DNA from: an uncultured Parasphingopyxis sp. | Lineage (GTDB): Bacteria > Pseudomonadota > Alphaproteobacteria > Sphingomonadales > Sphingomonadaceae | Assembly: GCA_947259005.1 (NCBI GenBank) | Contig: CAMYKP010000009.1 | Span: forward strand, 124,001 to 188,000 | Reading direction: 5' to 3' | Length of the DNA: 64,000 nucleotides | Shown: in pieces, positions 29,580-39,706 of the stretch | Layout: the number at the start of each line of letters is the position of its first letter | Numbering within the stretch: position 1 is the first letter of the stretch | The notes under the pieces: model-generated | The model's database searches: none | What the model saw: only the letters and a program-made list of their open reading frames with translations | Told to the model about the DNA's origin: nothing | Program-made: the position numbers and the translations under genes

Positions 29580-30623
29580 CTACCCCTGATTTTCCATGGT
29601 GGCGATATAGCGGCGGATAAGCGCGATACCTTCCTCATGCAACAGTTCCCGGCCCAGTTCGGGCATGGCGATGCCGGGATCGCGGGCCTCCATCCGAAAG
29701 AGCAGGATCGAGCGTTGGGGATGGCCGGGCTCGATATCGAATGCGAATCCGCCGCTCCCGCGCCCTGCCGCAACCGGCCTCTTCAATATGCCGCGCGCAA
29801 CCGGATTGCTCTCCTCATAGGCGAGGAACAGGCCCGAATTGCTCGCACTGCCGGAACCATTGTGACAATGGGCGCAATTGACATCGAGATAGGCCCGGGC
29901 ACGCTCATCCAGGGTGCCGTCGCTTTCATCGTCCCAGCGCGGCACGCGCGGTGCGTTATCGGGCGCACGGTCGAGGATGCCCCAGTCGACCCATTGGGCC
30001 AGCCGCTGGCCATTGTTGAGATTGCGCGCGCTCGGTCCGATCAGGGCAATTTCTCCATCGCGCGCATGGCAGGTCTTGCACTGATTCTGGTTGGGGACGC
30101 GGTAGCTGATCTCCTGCGTCTCGCCGTCCATGTCGATCCAGCTGGCAGGCAGACGGCGCCCTGCGCGGGCGAGTACAGCGTCCGTGCCGTCCTCGTTCCA
30201 GATATAGGGTAGCGCGACCCAGCCGCTTTCCCGGCGCAAAAGAACGCGCGTTTCGATCCAGCGGACCGGGCTGTCCGGATCCCGGAAATCGGCCGGATAG
30301 CCAAAACTCTTGATGAGCGCCGATCCGACAGGAAACTCCAGAACACCGCTTTCTGCGTATCGCGCGGTCTGTCCCTCGGGCACATAGACGAACCGGTTCT
30401 TCACCGCATAATCGGAAAAGAGCGGCGTATTCAGGTCATAGCCGATGACCCGGGCATTGGGCGTCTGGCCGATCCCGTCCGTGAAGAACCGGAATTCGGA
30501 CAGTGATCGCGGCAATGTGTCTCCCATGATGACGTCAGTCGCCACAGGTGCCGGAGCGGGCACGGGCGCGCTGGCACTGACGAGTGCCAGCCAGCCGAAA
30601 AGCGCGAGCAGGGCCCGGGTCAC
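29580..30623 (-). CDS. SO2930/HNE_0200-like c-type cytochrome family protein
   Basis: LSEFRFFTDGIGQTPNARVIGYDLNTPLFSDYAVKNRFVYVPEGQTARY...PNQNQCKTCHARDG...LDVNCAHCHNGSG; two CxxCH haem motifs and an N-terminal signal. Confidence 0.85.
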   Translation of the reverse strand: MTRALLALFGWLALVSASAPVPAPAPVATDVIMGDTLPRSLSEFRFFTDGIGQTPNARVIGYDLNTPLFSDYAVKNRFVYVPEGQTARYAESGVLEFPVGSALIKSFGYPADFRDPDSPVRWIETRVLLRRESGWVALPYIWNEDGTDAVLARAGRRLPASWIDMDGETQEISYRVPNQNQCKTCHARDGEIALIGPSARNLNNGQRLAQWVDWGILDRAPDNAPRVPRWDDESDGTLDERARAYLDVNCAHCHNGSGSASNSGLFLAYEESNPVARGILKRPVAAGRGSGGFAFDIEPGHPQRSILLFRMEARDPGIAMPELGRELLHEEGIALIRRYIATMENQG

Positions 30624-31810
30624 TGGATGGCGGCCAGCATGCTTTCTGGAAGGACGACGGCTTCCGGGCTCGCGGCAGGTGTTTCGCTGGCAAGTTCGGC
30701 CATGGAAGGTTGGGCTTGGGTGAGCGGTTGCCCGGGCGTGGTGAGGCCGAGCGTCAGAACCGGTACCTCGTCATTGACGACGATTCCCGTGCCAATCCCG
30801 TCCCACAGAACCGGGGGCAGCGTTCCGCCGACGGCCGCAGCCAGTTGCTCGCCGCCCTCGAAATCCGGTGCATAGCCGGCCCGGCCCTGCACATTGCTAT
30901 GGACGACAACGTCGCGAATGGTCGGTTCGTAATTCGGATCGTCGAACGACTCGGTATAGGCGACCAGCATGACATTGCTCGTTCCATGATCCTGAATCAC
31001 ATTCTCGAACACATGGACGTTGCGATTGGCCATCACCATCACACCGGTTCCGGCGGGAACGCCCGCAACGATATTGCCTTCAGGCGCAAAATTGGCCGTG
31101 TTGTTGTCCTGGATCATATTGTTGAACACGCGGACGCTATGGCCGCCCATCTGCGGTAGGTTGGGCAGATCGAAGACGAGGATGCCTCCGGTATTCTGTG
31201 TCACCATATTTTCGAACACATCGGCGTTGAAACTGTTCTCGATCTCGATGCCGGCGACATTCTGGCTCACCATGTTTTCGCGGACGATGATCTGCTGTGA
31301 CTGGCCGACATAGATGCCGGCGTCAGAAGCGCCGATCACCTGTGACCGCTGGACAAGAACATGGGTCGATTCGACGGGGTAGATTCCATAGGCGCCGTTA
31401 TTGGCGTCTGGCCCGTTCGTCCATTCGACGCGAATGCCGTGATAGACGATCCGGTCGGCCTCTTTCGACTTGATCCCGTCGCCGCGGCTGTTCTCGACGG
31501 CGAAATCGCGCAATACAACATCGTCCGAAGTTACCATCAGTCCTTCGCCTGCACCGACCTGATTGGTGAAATCGAGGATCGATTCGCCGGCTCCCGCACC
31601 GCGCACCGTGACATTGTCGACATCCAGAGAAAGGCCGTCGGTCAGCTCGAACCGTCCCGCGCCGATTTCGATTGTATCGCCCGGTTCAGCCTCGATAAGC
31701 GCCCCTTGCAGCCGTTCCTGGGCGTTCGGCCCGGCCTCGACGGTGTGGACGGCGGCAAAGGCGCTTGTCGATGCGAGCAGCAGTGCGGCCATGGCGGCGA
31801 TGGATTTCAT
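30620..31810 (-). CDS. secreted parallel beta-helix repeat protein
   Basis: Signal peptide (MKSIAAMAALLLASTSAFA); right-handed beta-helix pattern (VLRDFAVENSRGDGIKSKEADRIVYHGIRVEWT...AGIYVGQSQQIIVRENMVSQNVAGIEIENSFNADVFENMVTQNTGGILVFDLPNL). Confidence 0.88.
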   Translation of the reverse strand: MKSIAAMAALLLASTSAFAAVHTVEAGPNAQERLQGALIEAEPGDTIEIGAGRFELTDGLSLDVDNVTVRGAGAGESILDFTNQVGAGEGLMVTSDDVVLRDFAVENSRGDGIKSKEADRIVYHGIRVEWTNGPDANNGAYGIYPVESTHVLVQRSQVIGASDAGIYVGQSQQIIVRENMVSQNVAGIEIENSFNADVFENMVTQNTGGILVFDLPNLPQMGGHSVRVFNNMIQDNNTANFAPEGNIVAGVPAGTGVMVMANRNVHVFENVIQDHGTSNVMLVAYTESFDDPNYEPTIRDVVVHSNVQGRAGYAPDFEGGEQLAAAVGGTLPPVLWDGIGTGIVVNDEVPVLTLGLTTPGQPLTQAQPSMAELASETPAASPEAVVLPESMLAAIQ

Positions 31811-31863
31811 AGGTCCGATCCTCTCTCTTTTTGGGATCAGTCTACTAACATCGCTGTCAGCGA

Positions 31864-33150
31864 TCAATCGGCGAAGGGATCGCGCACCAATATCGTGTCT
31901 TCGCGTTCCGGGCTCGTCGACACGAGCGCGACCGGGCAGCCGATCAATTCTTCCACGCGGCGCACATATTTGATGGCCTGGGCGGGCAGGTCGTTCCAGG
32001 TCCGCGCGCCGGCGGTCGACTCGCTCCAGCCGTCTATGCTCTCATAGATCGGTTCCACTGCGGCCTGGTCGGCGGGATGGGGCGGCAGATAATCATAGGT
32101 TTCGCCGTTCAGTCGATAGCCGGTGCAGATTTTCAGCTCCTCGAACCCGTCAAGCACATCGAGCTTGGTTAGTGCGATGCCGGTTACGCCGGAAACGGCG
32201 ATCGACTGGCGCACCAGAACCGCATCAAACCAGCCGCAGCGGCGCTGCCTGCCGGTCACGGTGCCGAATTCATGGCCGCGTTCGCCCAGCTTCTGCCCGT
32301 TCTCGTCATCGAGTTCGGTCGGGAAGGGACCAGCGCCGACACGGGTCGTATAGGCTTTGACAATGCCGAGGATGAAGCCGGTGGTTTGCGGTCCAACCCC
32401 GGATCCGCCGGCGGCCGTGCCTGCGATCGTGTTGGACGATGTGACGAACGGATAGGTGCCATGGTCGACATCGAGCAACATGCCCTGTGCGCCCTCGAAC
32501 AGGATACGGTCGCCACGCTGGCGGATTTCGTTGAGCTCGCGCCATACCGGCTTTGCGAAGGGCAGGATTGTGGAGGCGATATCTTCCAGATCGCGCTTCA
32601 GGCGATCGCGGTCGATCGGCGATTCCCCAAACCCGGCCCGAACTGCGTCATGGTGCGCACATAGCCGGTCGATCTGCGGATCGATCGCATCAAGGTGCGC
32701 GAGATCGCAAACGCGGATTGCGCGGCGGCCGACCTTATCTTCGTACGCTGGCCCGATACCGCGCCGGGTCGTGCCGATTTTGAAATCGCTGGCATCTTCG
32801 CGCAGCCCGTCAAGATCGCGGTGAAAAGGCAGGATCAGCGGGCAGGTTTCGGCAATGTGCAGATTGTCCGGCGTGATCGTCAGTCCTTGGCCGCGCAGCT
32901 TCGCCAGTTCTTCACGGAGATGCCACGGGTCCAGAACCACACCGTTGCCGATGATCGACAGGGTGCCGCGCACAATGCCCGAGGGCAGCAGGGACAGCTT
33001 ATAAACTTCATTGCCGACGACGAGCGTATGGCCTGCATTGTGGCCGCCCTGATAGCGGACGACGACATCGGCTCGGGATGACAGCCAGTCGACAATCTTC
33101 CCTTTTCCCTCATCGCCCCATTGGGCGCCGATAACGGTTACATTGGCCAT
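31864..33150 (-). CDS. purA: adenylosuccinate synthetase
   Basis: [59 protein letters not shown]. Confidence 0.98.
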   Translation of the reverse strand: MANVTVIGAQWGDEGKGKIVDWLSSRADVVVRYQGGHNAGHTLVVGNEVYKLSLLPSGIVRGTLSIIGNGVVLDPWHLREELAKLRGQGLTITPDNLHIAETCPLILPFHRDLDGLREDASDFKIGTTRRGIGPAYEDKVGRRAIRVCDLAHLDAIDPQIDRLCAHHDAVRAGFGESPIDRDRLKRDLEDIASTILPFAKPVWRELNEIRQRGDRILFEGAQGMLLDVDHGTYPFVTSSNTIAGTAAGGSGVGPQTTGFILGIVKAYTTRVGAGPFPTELDDENGQKLGERGHEFGTVTGRQRRCGWFDAVLVRQSIAVSGVTGIALTKLDVLDGFEELKICTGYRLNGETYDYLPPHPADQAAVEPIYESIDGWSESTAGARTWNDLPAQAIKYVRRVEELIGCPVALVSTSPEREDTILVRDPFAD

Positions 33151-33247
33151 GCGGATTTGCTTTCGCTTGCTGGTTACGCCCTGCTCCTAATTGTCTCGGG
33201 CAGGCACGTCCACGCCCCTATCCACCGGGCGTAGGACAGGGCCGGAT

Positions 33248-34366
33248 TTACAGTGGCTCCGGTGCGCCATTTGTGATCTGATGGGTGCAGTCCAGCGCCT
33301 CGGCTGTATCGTCGTTCGAAAGGGCTGCAACCGTACGCCAACCTTCGGATCGCAACCGGCTGGAAAGGTCGATATCCGTTCCCAGCGGTACGAACAGGCG
33401 TTTCCTTTCCTTCACGCCAAGCCCGGCATCGACCAGCGGGTCGAGATAGAGCGAAAAGCCCATGGCTGCTTCTTCCGTGCCGTCACTGTGGCAGATCGTA
33501 TAGCTGCCACCGCGGCCCAGTTCTCCGGAAATTCCGGAGCCAAAGAGCGAAAAACCGAGCCAGCTCTGATATTCAAAGCCGTGGCGTTCCGTCGGGTCCA
33601 GCGTGATCGTGGCGCGGCCGTTCAACTTCCCGGCTATTTCCGCAATTCCGTCGAGACGCGATTGCAGTGCGCCGCCTGCATCAATGGCCCGCATCCGTTC
33701 CATCGCCATATCCAAAGGGCCGGCGGCATGGATCAGGGGGAGGTAGGAGTCGGCTCCCAAAGCCGTGATGGCGCCGGCATCCTTTTCATCTAGCTCGGCC
33801 CGTACAGTTTCGACCAGATCGGCATCGAGCGGGAAGGGGCCCGCAGCCAGTGTCGGTACAAGATCGGGCAAGGTCAGGTCGACGGTGATGTCGGTCACCC
33901 CGGCATCGCCCAGCGCATCGACAGCCATGGAAAGGAGTTCGCTTGCCGCAGCAACGCTGTCGCTGCCTATCAACTCTGCTCCAGCCTGAAGCAACTGCCG
34001 TTCGGGTCGCAACTGGGTGGCGCGGAGTTTCAGCACGTCGCCGCCATAAGCGAGCCGAAGGGGCCGCGCCCGACCTGCCATCCGGGTCGCGGCAATCCGT
34101 CCGACCTGCGCGGTAATGTCAGGGCGCAGGGCCAGTGTCCGGCGCGAGACGGGATCGATGATCCGCAGCAAATCCTGCGCGCCATCGGATTTTAGCTGGC
34201 CGATGAGCCCTTCCTCGAACTCCGCGAGGGGCGGGGATACCCGTTCATAACCATAGGATGCGACGCTATCCATTATGGAGTGCAACAGGCGCGCGGCGGC
34301 CTCCGCCTCGGGCGGAAGCCGGTCGCGCAATCCTTCGGGAAGGAGGCCGGGCGGTATTTTGCTCAT
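33248..34366 (-). CDS. hisZ: ATP phosphoribosyltransferase regulatory subunit
   Basis: MSKIPPGLLPEGLRDRLPPEAEAAARLLHSIMDSVASYGYERVSPPLAEFEEGL...RIIDPVSRRTLALRPDITAQVGRIAATRM, class II aaRS-like HisZ. Confidence 0.9.
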   Translation of the reverse strand: MSKIPPGLLPEGLRDRLPPEAEAAARLLHSIMDSVASYGYERVSPPLAEFEEGLIGQLKSDGAQDLLRIIDPVSRRTLALRPDITAQVGRIAATRMAGRARPLRLAYGGDVLKLRATQLRPERQLLQAGAELIGSDSVAAASELLSMAVDALGDAGVTDITVDLTLPDLVPTLAAGPFPLDADLVETVRAELDEKDAGAITALGADSYLPLIHAAGPLDMAMERMRAIDAGGALQSRLDGIAEIAGKLNGRATITLDPTERHGFEYQSWLGFSLFGSGISGELGRGGSYTICHSDGTEEAAMGFSLYLDPLVDAGLGVKERKRLFVPLGTDIDLSSRLRSEGWRTVAALSNDDTAEALDCTHQITNGAPEPL

Positions 34367-34395
34367 GGCCGGATCGTAGCCCCTTTCTTGCCAGT

Positions 34396-35973
34396 CTAGA
34401 AGCTTAGCGTTTTGACGGTCTTGACGCCCTCGAGGTTGCAGACCTTCCACAGCATGGGCTCATCAACCTGCTGGTCGACGGACAGGAGGAGCACGGCATC
34501 GCCGCCGCCATCGCGGCGACCGAGATGGAAGTTGCCGATATTGACGCCCGCTTCGCCCAATGTCGTGCCGATCCGGCCGATAAAGCCGGGAGCATCCTCG
34601 TTGACGACATAGAGCATGTCGCCGTCGAGATCGGCTTCGATCTTGATCCCGAATATCTCGACCAGGCGGGGAGCATCTTCGCCAAACAAGGTCCCGGCTA
34701 CCGACTTCTCGCCCTCATCGGTCATAACCGCAACGCAGATCAGCGTGTGATAAACGCCTTCGCGTTCATGGCGGATTTCGCGGACGTCTAGACCGCGTTC
34801 CTTGGCCAGATACGGTGCGTTGACCATATTCACTGAATCCGAATAGGCGCCCATGAACCCGGCGAGCACAGCGCCCGTGATCGGCTTCTGGTTCAGTTCG
34901 GCGGCAGCGCCTTCGACCTCGATCGAAATGCCTTTGACAGCGTCATGCGCCAGCTGACCGACAAGCGAGCCGAGTTTCTTGGCAAGCGCCATATAGGGTT
35001 TGAGTTTCGGTGCTTCTTCGGCGGTCAGCGAAGGCATGTTGAGCGCATTGGTAACGCCGCCATCGAGCAGGAAGTCGGCCATCTGTTCGGCAACCTGGAT
35101 CGCGACATTGACCTGCGCCTCGCTGGTCGACGCGCCGAGATGCGGTGTCGAGATCAGCCCCGGCGTGCCGAATAGCGGGTTGTTCGTGGCCGGCTCTTCA
35201 GCGAACACATCGAGCGCCGCGCCCGCTACCTGTCCGGATTCAAGCGCTTCCTTCAGCGCCACTTCGTCGATCAGCCCGCCGCGCGCGCAGTTGATGATGC
35301 GCACGCCCTTCTTGGTCTTGGCGAGTGCTTCGCGCGAAACGATGCCGCGCGTCTGATCGGTAAGCGGCGTGTGCAGCGTGATGAAGTCCGCCCGTTCGAA
35401 CAGTTCGTCGAGCGTGACCTTTTCGATCCCGAGCTCAATCGCACGATCTTCGGTCAGGAACGGGTCATAGGCGATGACCTTCATCTTCAGGCCATGCGCA
35501 CGGTCTGCAACGATCGAGCCGATATTGCCGGCACCGATCAGGCCGAGCGTCTTGTGGGTCAGCTCGACGCCCATGAATTTGGACTTTTCCCATTTGCCGG
35601 CCTGGGTCGAAGCATCGGCCTCGGGCAGCTGCCGGGCAAGTGCAAACATCATTGCGATCGCATGTTCAGCAGTCGTGATCGAGTTGCCGAACGGCGTGTT
35701 CATGACGACAACGCCCTTCGCCGACGCGGCGGGAATATCGATATTGTCGACGCCGATCCCGGCACGTCCGACCACTTTCAGGTTGGTGGCCGATTCGAGG
35801 ATCTTCGGTGTGAGCTTGGTTGCGGAACGGACGGCAAGGCCATCATATTTGCCGATGATCTCGGCCAGCTCTTCCTTGGAAAGGCCGGTGATTTCATCGA
35901 CTTCGATGCCGCGTGCACGGAAAATCTCGGTGGCTTTGGGATCCATTTTATCGGAAATAAGAACTTTAGGCAT
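34396..35973 (-). CDS. serA: D-3-phosphoglycerate dehydrogenase
   Basis: MPKVLISDKMDPKATEIFRARGIEVDEITGLSKEELAEIIGKYDGLAVRSATKLT...LGLIGAGNIGSIVADRAHGLKMKV, long SerA with ACT domain. Confidence 0.97.
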   Translation of the reverse strand: MPKVLISDKMDPKATEIFRARGIEVDEITGLSKEELAEIIGKYDGLAVRSATKLTPKILESATNLKVVGRAGIGVDNIDIPAASAKGVVVMNTPFGNSITTAEHAIAMMFALARQLPEADASTQAGKWEKSKFMGVELTHKTLGLIGAGNIGSIVADRAHGLKMKVIAYDPFLTEDRAIELGIEKVTLDELFERADFITLHTPLTDQTRGIVSREALAKTKKGVRIINCARGGLIDEVALKEALESGQVAGAALDVFAEEPATNNPLFGTPGLISTPHLGASTSEAQVNVAIQVAEQMADFLLDGGVTNALNMPSLTAEEAPKLKPYMALAKKLGSLVGQLAHDAVKGISIEVEGAAAELNQKPITGAVLAGFMGAYSDSVNMVNAPYLAKERGLDVREIRHEREGVYHTLICVAVMTDEGEKSVAGTLFGEDAPRLVEIFGIKIEADLDGDMLYVVNEDAPGFIGRIGTTLGEAGVNIGNFHLGRRDGGGDAVLLLSVDQQVDEPMLWKVCNLEGVKTVKTLSF

Positions 35974-35997
35974 GACTAAACCCTTTCTGGGTTTGCA

Positions 35998-36075
35998 TCA
36001 TCCCGGCACGGACCGGGAATTCGGGAGCTGTGGCGTTGCCGCCCTATCCCGAATTCCCGGTCCGTGCCGGGATGA
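35998..36075. repeat. perfect 29-bp inverted repeat with 20-nt loop between serA and serC
   Basis: TCATCCCGGCACGGACCGGGAATTCGGGA (35998-36026) and its exact reverse complement (36047-36075). Confidence 0.95.
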
Positions 36076-36080
36076 CAGAA

Positions 36081-37241
36081 TTAGGAGTGTGAGGCTTTTA
36101 CTTCGGCATAGGCCCATTCGATCCAGGGCAGGAGCGCGGCGACGTCTTCGGTTTCGACCGTCGATCCGCACCAGATGCGCAAGGATGGCGGAGCATCGCG
36201 ATAGCCGTTGAAATCGTATCCGACGTGACGCTCTTCGAGCATCGATACGATCTTCTTGGGCACACCGGCCTGATCCTCGGCAGAAAGGCTTTCATACCAT
36301 TCGCCCTGGAACACCATGCAGACACCGGTGTTGGTGCGCTTGGCAGGATCGGAGACCATGTTGCGCATCCATGGCGTGGCATCGATCCATTCCTGGACAA
36401 CCGCTGCGTTGCGATCGGCACGCGCCTGCAATTCGGCAAGGCCGCCGATCGACTGTGCCCATTCAAGCGCCGCGATATAGTCTTCGGTGGCCAGCATGGA
36501 CGGCGTGTTGATCGTCGCGCCTTCGAAGATCGCACGGTTGAGCTTGTCGCCCTTTTTCACACGGAAGATTTTCGGCAGCGGCCATTCCGGATTATAGCTT
36601 TCGATCCGTTCGACTGCGCGCGGGCTGAGGATCAGCATGCCATGAGCGGCCTCCGATCCCATGACCTTCTGCCACGAATAAGTGGTCGCATCGAGCTTCG
36701 ACCAATCCATTTCCTGCGCGAAAATGGCGGAGGTCGCGTCGTTGATCGTCACGCCTTCGCGATCATCGGCGATCCAGTCGGTATTCGGGATTTTCGCGCC
36801 TGAGGTCGTGCCGTTCCAGGTGAAGACGATATCGTCGCCCTTGTCGATCGAGGCGAGATCGGGGATTTCGCCATAATCGGCTTCGAGAACGGTCAGGTTT
36901 TTTGGCTTGAGCTGCTTGGCAGCGTCCTGAATCCAGACATTGCCGAAGCTTTCCCAAGCGGCGACGGTGACCGGGCGTGCGCCCAGCATGTTCCACATGG
37001 CAAGCTCTACAGCACCGGTATCGGAGCCCGGCACAATGCCGATCAGATAATCGTCGGGAATACCGAGAATCTCGCGGCTCAGGTCGATCGCATATTTGAG
37101 GCGACCCTTGCCGAGCGCCGAACGATGCGAACGGCCGAGCGATTCGGTGCTCAATTTGTCGAGCGACCAGCCGGGAAATTTGGAGGTGGGTCCGGAAGAA
37201 AAAAACGGGCGGCCCGGACGGACCGTAGGTTCGTTAGTCAT
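36081..37241 (-). CDS. serC: phosphoserine transaminase
   Basis: MTNEPTVRPGRPFFSSGPTSKFPGWSLDKLSTESLGRSHRSALGKGRLKYAIDLSREILGIPDDYLIGIVPGSDTGAVELAMWNMLG. Confidence 0.96.
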   Translation of the reverse strand: MTNEPTVRPGRPFFSSGPTSKFPGWSLDKLSTESLGRSHRSALGKGRLKYAIDLSREILGIPDDYLIGIVPGSDTGAVELAMWNMLGARPVTVAAWESFGNVWIQDAAKQLKPKNLTVLEADYGEIPDLASIDKGDDIVFTWNGTTSGAKIPNTDWIADDREGVTINDATSAIFAQEMDWSKLDATTYSWQKVMGSEAAHGMLILSPRAVERIESYNPEWPLPKIFRVKKGDKLNRAIFEGATINTPSMLATEDYIAALEWAQSIGGLAELQARADRNAAVVQEWIDATPWMRNMVSDPAKRTNTGVCMVFQGEWYESLSAEDQAGVPKKIVSMLEERHVGYDFNGYRDAPPSLRIWCGSTVETEDVAALLPWIEWAYAEVKASHS

Positions 37242-37418
37242 ATATTCTCTCCTCACAGAGAGTTAGCGCTGCGTTGGGGCAGCGTGGCCCGGCGCCGCAA
37301 TGCGTATTGCAGCGCACCATGTCAATATCGAAGATGGCGAAGCCCGGGATTGGTCGACGGTTTCCCGCGGCGAAGCGTTTGGGCGTTAACCCTTCGATAA
37401 CCATAAGACGATAAAAAT

Positions 37419-38075
37419 ATGGCCATGCGCCAGCTACACATTCTCCTGCCTGTTATCCTGCTGCTCTCAGCCTGCGGAATGATCGATGGCAATACAGACG
37501 GCCCCCAGCCGTCACGCACTACCGAACGGCTCCCAGCACCTAGCGGTGAAACCCGGCAGTGTCTGGCCGATCTTTCCAATCGGGGTGTCGCATATCGCCG
37601 CCTTCCGGATCGCAATTTTTCCAATGGCTGCCGGGCAATCGGCGCCGTGCAGCTGGTCCAGGTCGGCACGCCGACCCGCAATCTCGGAGCGATGACCTGT
37701 CCGCTCGCAGAACGCTATGCCCGCTGGACGCGGGAAGTGTTGCAGCCCGCCGCGCGGCGGCATTTCGGCGAACAGGTGTCGCTGGTCGAAACGTTCGGAA
37801 CCTATGGCTGCCGCAATATCGCCGGGACCGGGCGGCTCTCGGAACACGGCAAGGCCAATGCGATCGACATCTCCGCCTTCAATCTGACGGGTGGCCGGCG
37901 GATCACGGTGCTCGATGGCTGGAACAACAGCGACAACCGTGAACAACGGTTCCTGCGGGATCTTCATCGCGGTGCCTGTGAGCGGTTTGAAATCGTGCTC
38001 GGTCCGGACGCCAATGCCGACCATCGGAACCATTTTCACTTCGATATGGGTAGCCGCGGGCCATATTGCCGCTAA
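37419..38075 (+). CDS. extensin family protein (probable lipoprotein)
   Basis: Lipobox-like LLLSACGM; MTCPLAERYARWTREVLQPAARRHFGEQVSLVETFGTYGCRNIAGTGRLSEHGKANAIDISAF...NHFHFDMGSRGPYCR. Alternative start 37425. Confidence 0.9.
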   Translation: MAMRQLHILLPVILLLSACGMIDGNTDGPQPSRTTERLPAPSGETRQCLADLSNRGVAYRRLPDRNFSNGCRAIGAVQLVQVGTPTRNLGAMTCPLAERYARWTREVLQPAARRHFGEQVSLVETFGTYGCRNIAGTGRLSEHGKANAIDISAFNLTGGRRITVLDGWNNSDNREQRFLRDLHRGACERFEIVLGPDANADHRNHFHFDMGSRGPYCR

Positions 38076-38086
38076 AGAGAGCGGTT

Positions 38087-38986
38087 ATGAACGATCCTAA
38101 TATTCCCGAAGAAATTTTCTATTCGTCCGGCGAAGACGCAGCCTATGCGCGCCAGGTCGTATCGACACCGCAAACCGAGGATCCTGCCTATCGGCTGGCC
38201 TTTCAGGACACGGACTTCCTGCTGCGAGAAGATTTGCGGCCCATCCGGTTTCAGCTTGAACTGCTGAAGCCGAAGCTGCTGCTCGATGAGGCCAAGATCG
38301 GCTCGACATTGGTGATGTACGGTTCCGCGCGCATCCCGGAACCTTCCAAGGCGGATGCCGTGGTCGATGCTGCGCCGGAGGGACCACAGAAGCGGGTTGC
38401 CGAGCGATTGCGCGCCAAAGCCAAATATTATGAGGAAGCGCGCAGTCTCGCGCAGCTCGCAAGCCAGTGCGAATGCGACGAAGAAGGCAAGCGCCAGTTC
38501 GTCGTCTGTTCAGGTGGCGGCCCTTCCATCATGGAGGCGGCCAATCGCGGTGCGGCGGAAGTGGGCGCCGAATCGATCGGGCTCAACATCGTGCTGCCGC
38601 ATGAACAGGCTCCCAACGAGTATGTGACGCCTTCGCTCAGTTTTCAGTTTCATTATTTCGCGCTGCGCAAGATGCATTTTCTCATCCGTGCGCGGGCCGT
38701 AGCAGTGTTTCCCGGTGGTTTCGGGACGTTCGACGAGATGTTTGAGCTGCTTTGCCTGGTTCAGACGGGAAAGATGAAGGCGCTGCCCATCCTGCTGTTC
38801 GGCAAGGAGTTCTGGACGCGCGTGATCAACTTCGAGGCACTGGCCGAAGAAGGCACGATTTCGCCGGAAAACCTGAAGATCATGCGTTTCGTCGAAACTG
38901 CCGATGAAGCATGGCAGATGATTACGGAATTCTATCAGAAACCCGTCGGATGGAAGAGTGAACCGAGCGATTTCAGCCTGGAATAG
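38087..38986 (+). CDS. LOG/TIGR00730-type Rossmann fold nucleotide phosphoribohydrolase-like protein
   Basis: VCSGGGPSIMEAANRGAAEVGAESIGLNIVLPHEQAPNEYVTPSLSFQFHYFALRKMHFLIRARAVAVFPGGFGTFDEMFELL (PGGxGTxxE motif). Confidence 0.9.
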   Translation: MNDPNIPEEIFYSSGEDAAYARQVVSTPQTEDPAYRLAFQDTDFLLREDLRPIRFQLELLKPKLLLDEAKIGSTLVMYGSARIPEPSKADAVVDAAPEGPQKRVAERLRAKAKYYEEARSLAQLASQCECDEEGKRQFVVCSGGGPSIMEAANRGAAEVGAESIGLNIVLPHEQAPNEYVTPSLSFQFHYFALRKMHFLIRARAVAVFPGGFGTFDEMFELLCLVQTGKMKALPILLFGKEFWTRVINFEALAEEGTISPENLKIMRFVETADEAWQMITEFYQKPVGWKSEPSDFSLE

Positions 38987-38995
38987 ACCTTAAAA

Positions 38996-39631
38996 TCAGG
39001 CTTCCGGTTCCGCCTCGGCGGCAGCGCCGCCTTCGATATCCGCTTCAGCTTCAGGATCGGCAGCTTCTTCGCCTTCTGTCGCTTCATCCTCTGCTGCTGG
39101 TTCGTCCGCTGCGGGCGGTTCAGGCAGCGGCAAATTGGAGCCTTGAGCGTTCAGATACAGGATGACCGCAGCGCGATCGAGCGGATCGGACAAGCCTGCA
39201 AAGCTCATCGTCGTGCCTTGGGCATAGGCCGAAGGCCGCGCGAGCCATGCGCTCAGGTCGTCAAACGTCCATGGACCGGACATGCCGCTCAACGCAGATG
39301 AATAGTTGAAGTCTGCGCGATGCGCATGCTGGGCACCGACAACCCCATAAAGATTGGGGCCGATGCCGTTGGCACCTCCCTCATTGACCGTGTGGCAGCT
39401 CGCACAGCGGCGGAATACCGCCTCGCCCTGTTCGACCGTCACTTGCGGGAATGCTTCAGCCATCGTCATTTCGGCTTCTTCTTCGCCGCCATGCTCGACC
39501 ACGCCTTCAACGACATAACCCATCGTTTCAGGCCGTTCCGCATGGAAGACCTCTCCGACAACGATTGATGTGCCGAGCGCTACGATTCCGCCCGCCAAAG
39601 ACCAGCCTGCAATGGTGTTGAACTGACTCAT
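38996..39631 (-). CDS. membrane-anchored cytochrome c with acidic C-terminal tail
   Basis: N-terminal TM (IAGWSLAGGIVALGTSIVVGEVF), CASCH haem motif, GPNLYGVVGAQHAHRADFNYSSAL, AYAQGTTMSFAGL; C-terminus is Glu/Ala-rich. Confidence 0.92.
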   Translation of the reverse strand: MSQFNTIAGWSLAGGIVALGTSIVVGEVFHAERPETMGYVVEGVVEHGGEEEAEMTMAEAFPQVTVEQGEAVFRRCASCHTVNEGGANGIGPNLYGVVGAQHAHRADFNYSSALSGMSGPWTFDDLSAWLARPSAYAQGTTMSFAGLSDPLDRAAVILYLNAQGSNLPLPEPPAADEPAAEDEATEGEEAADPEAEADIEGGAAAEAEPEA

Positions 39632-39706
39632 TATATTTGATTCCCGTCTGTCAGGATTGCTTGCGCGGTGCTTTAAAGAGCGGATGGCATTATCGCAAGC
39701 GGGCAA

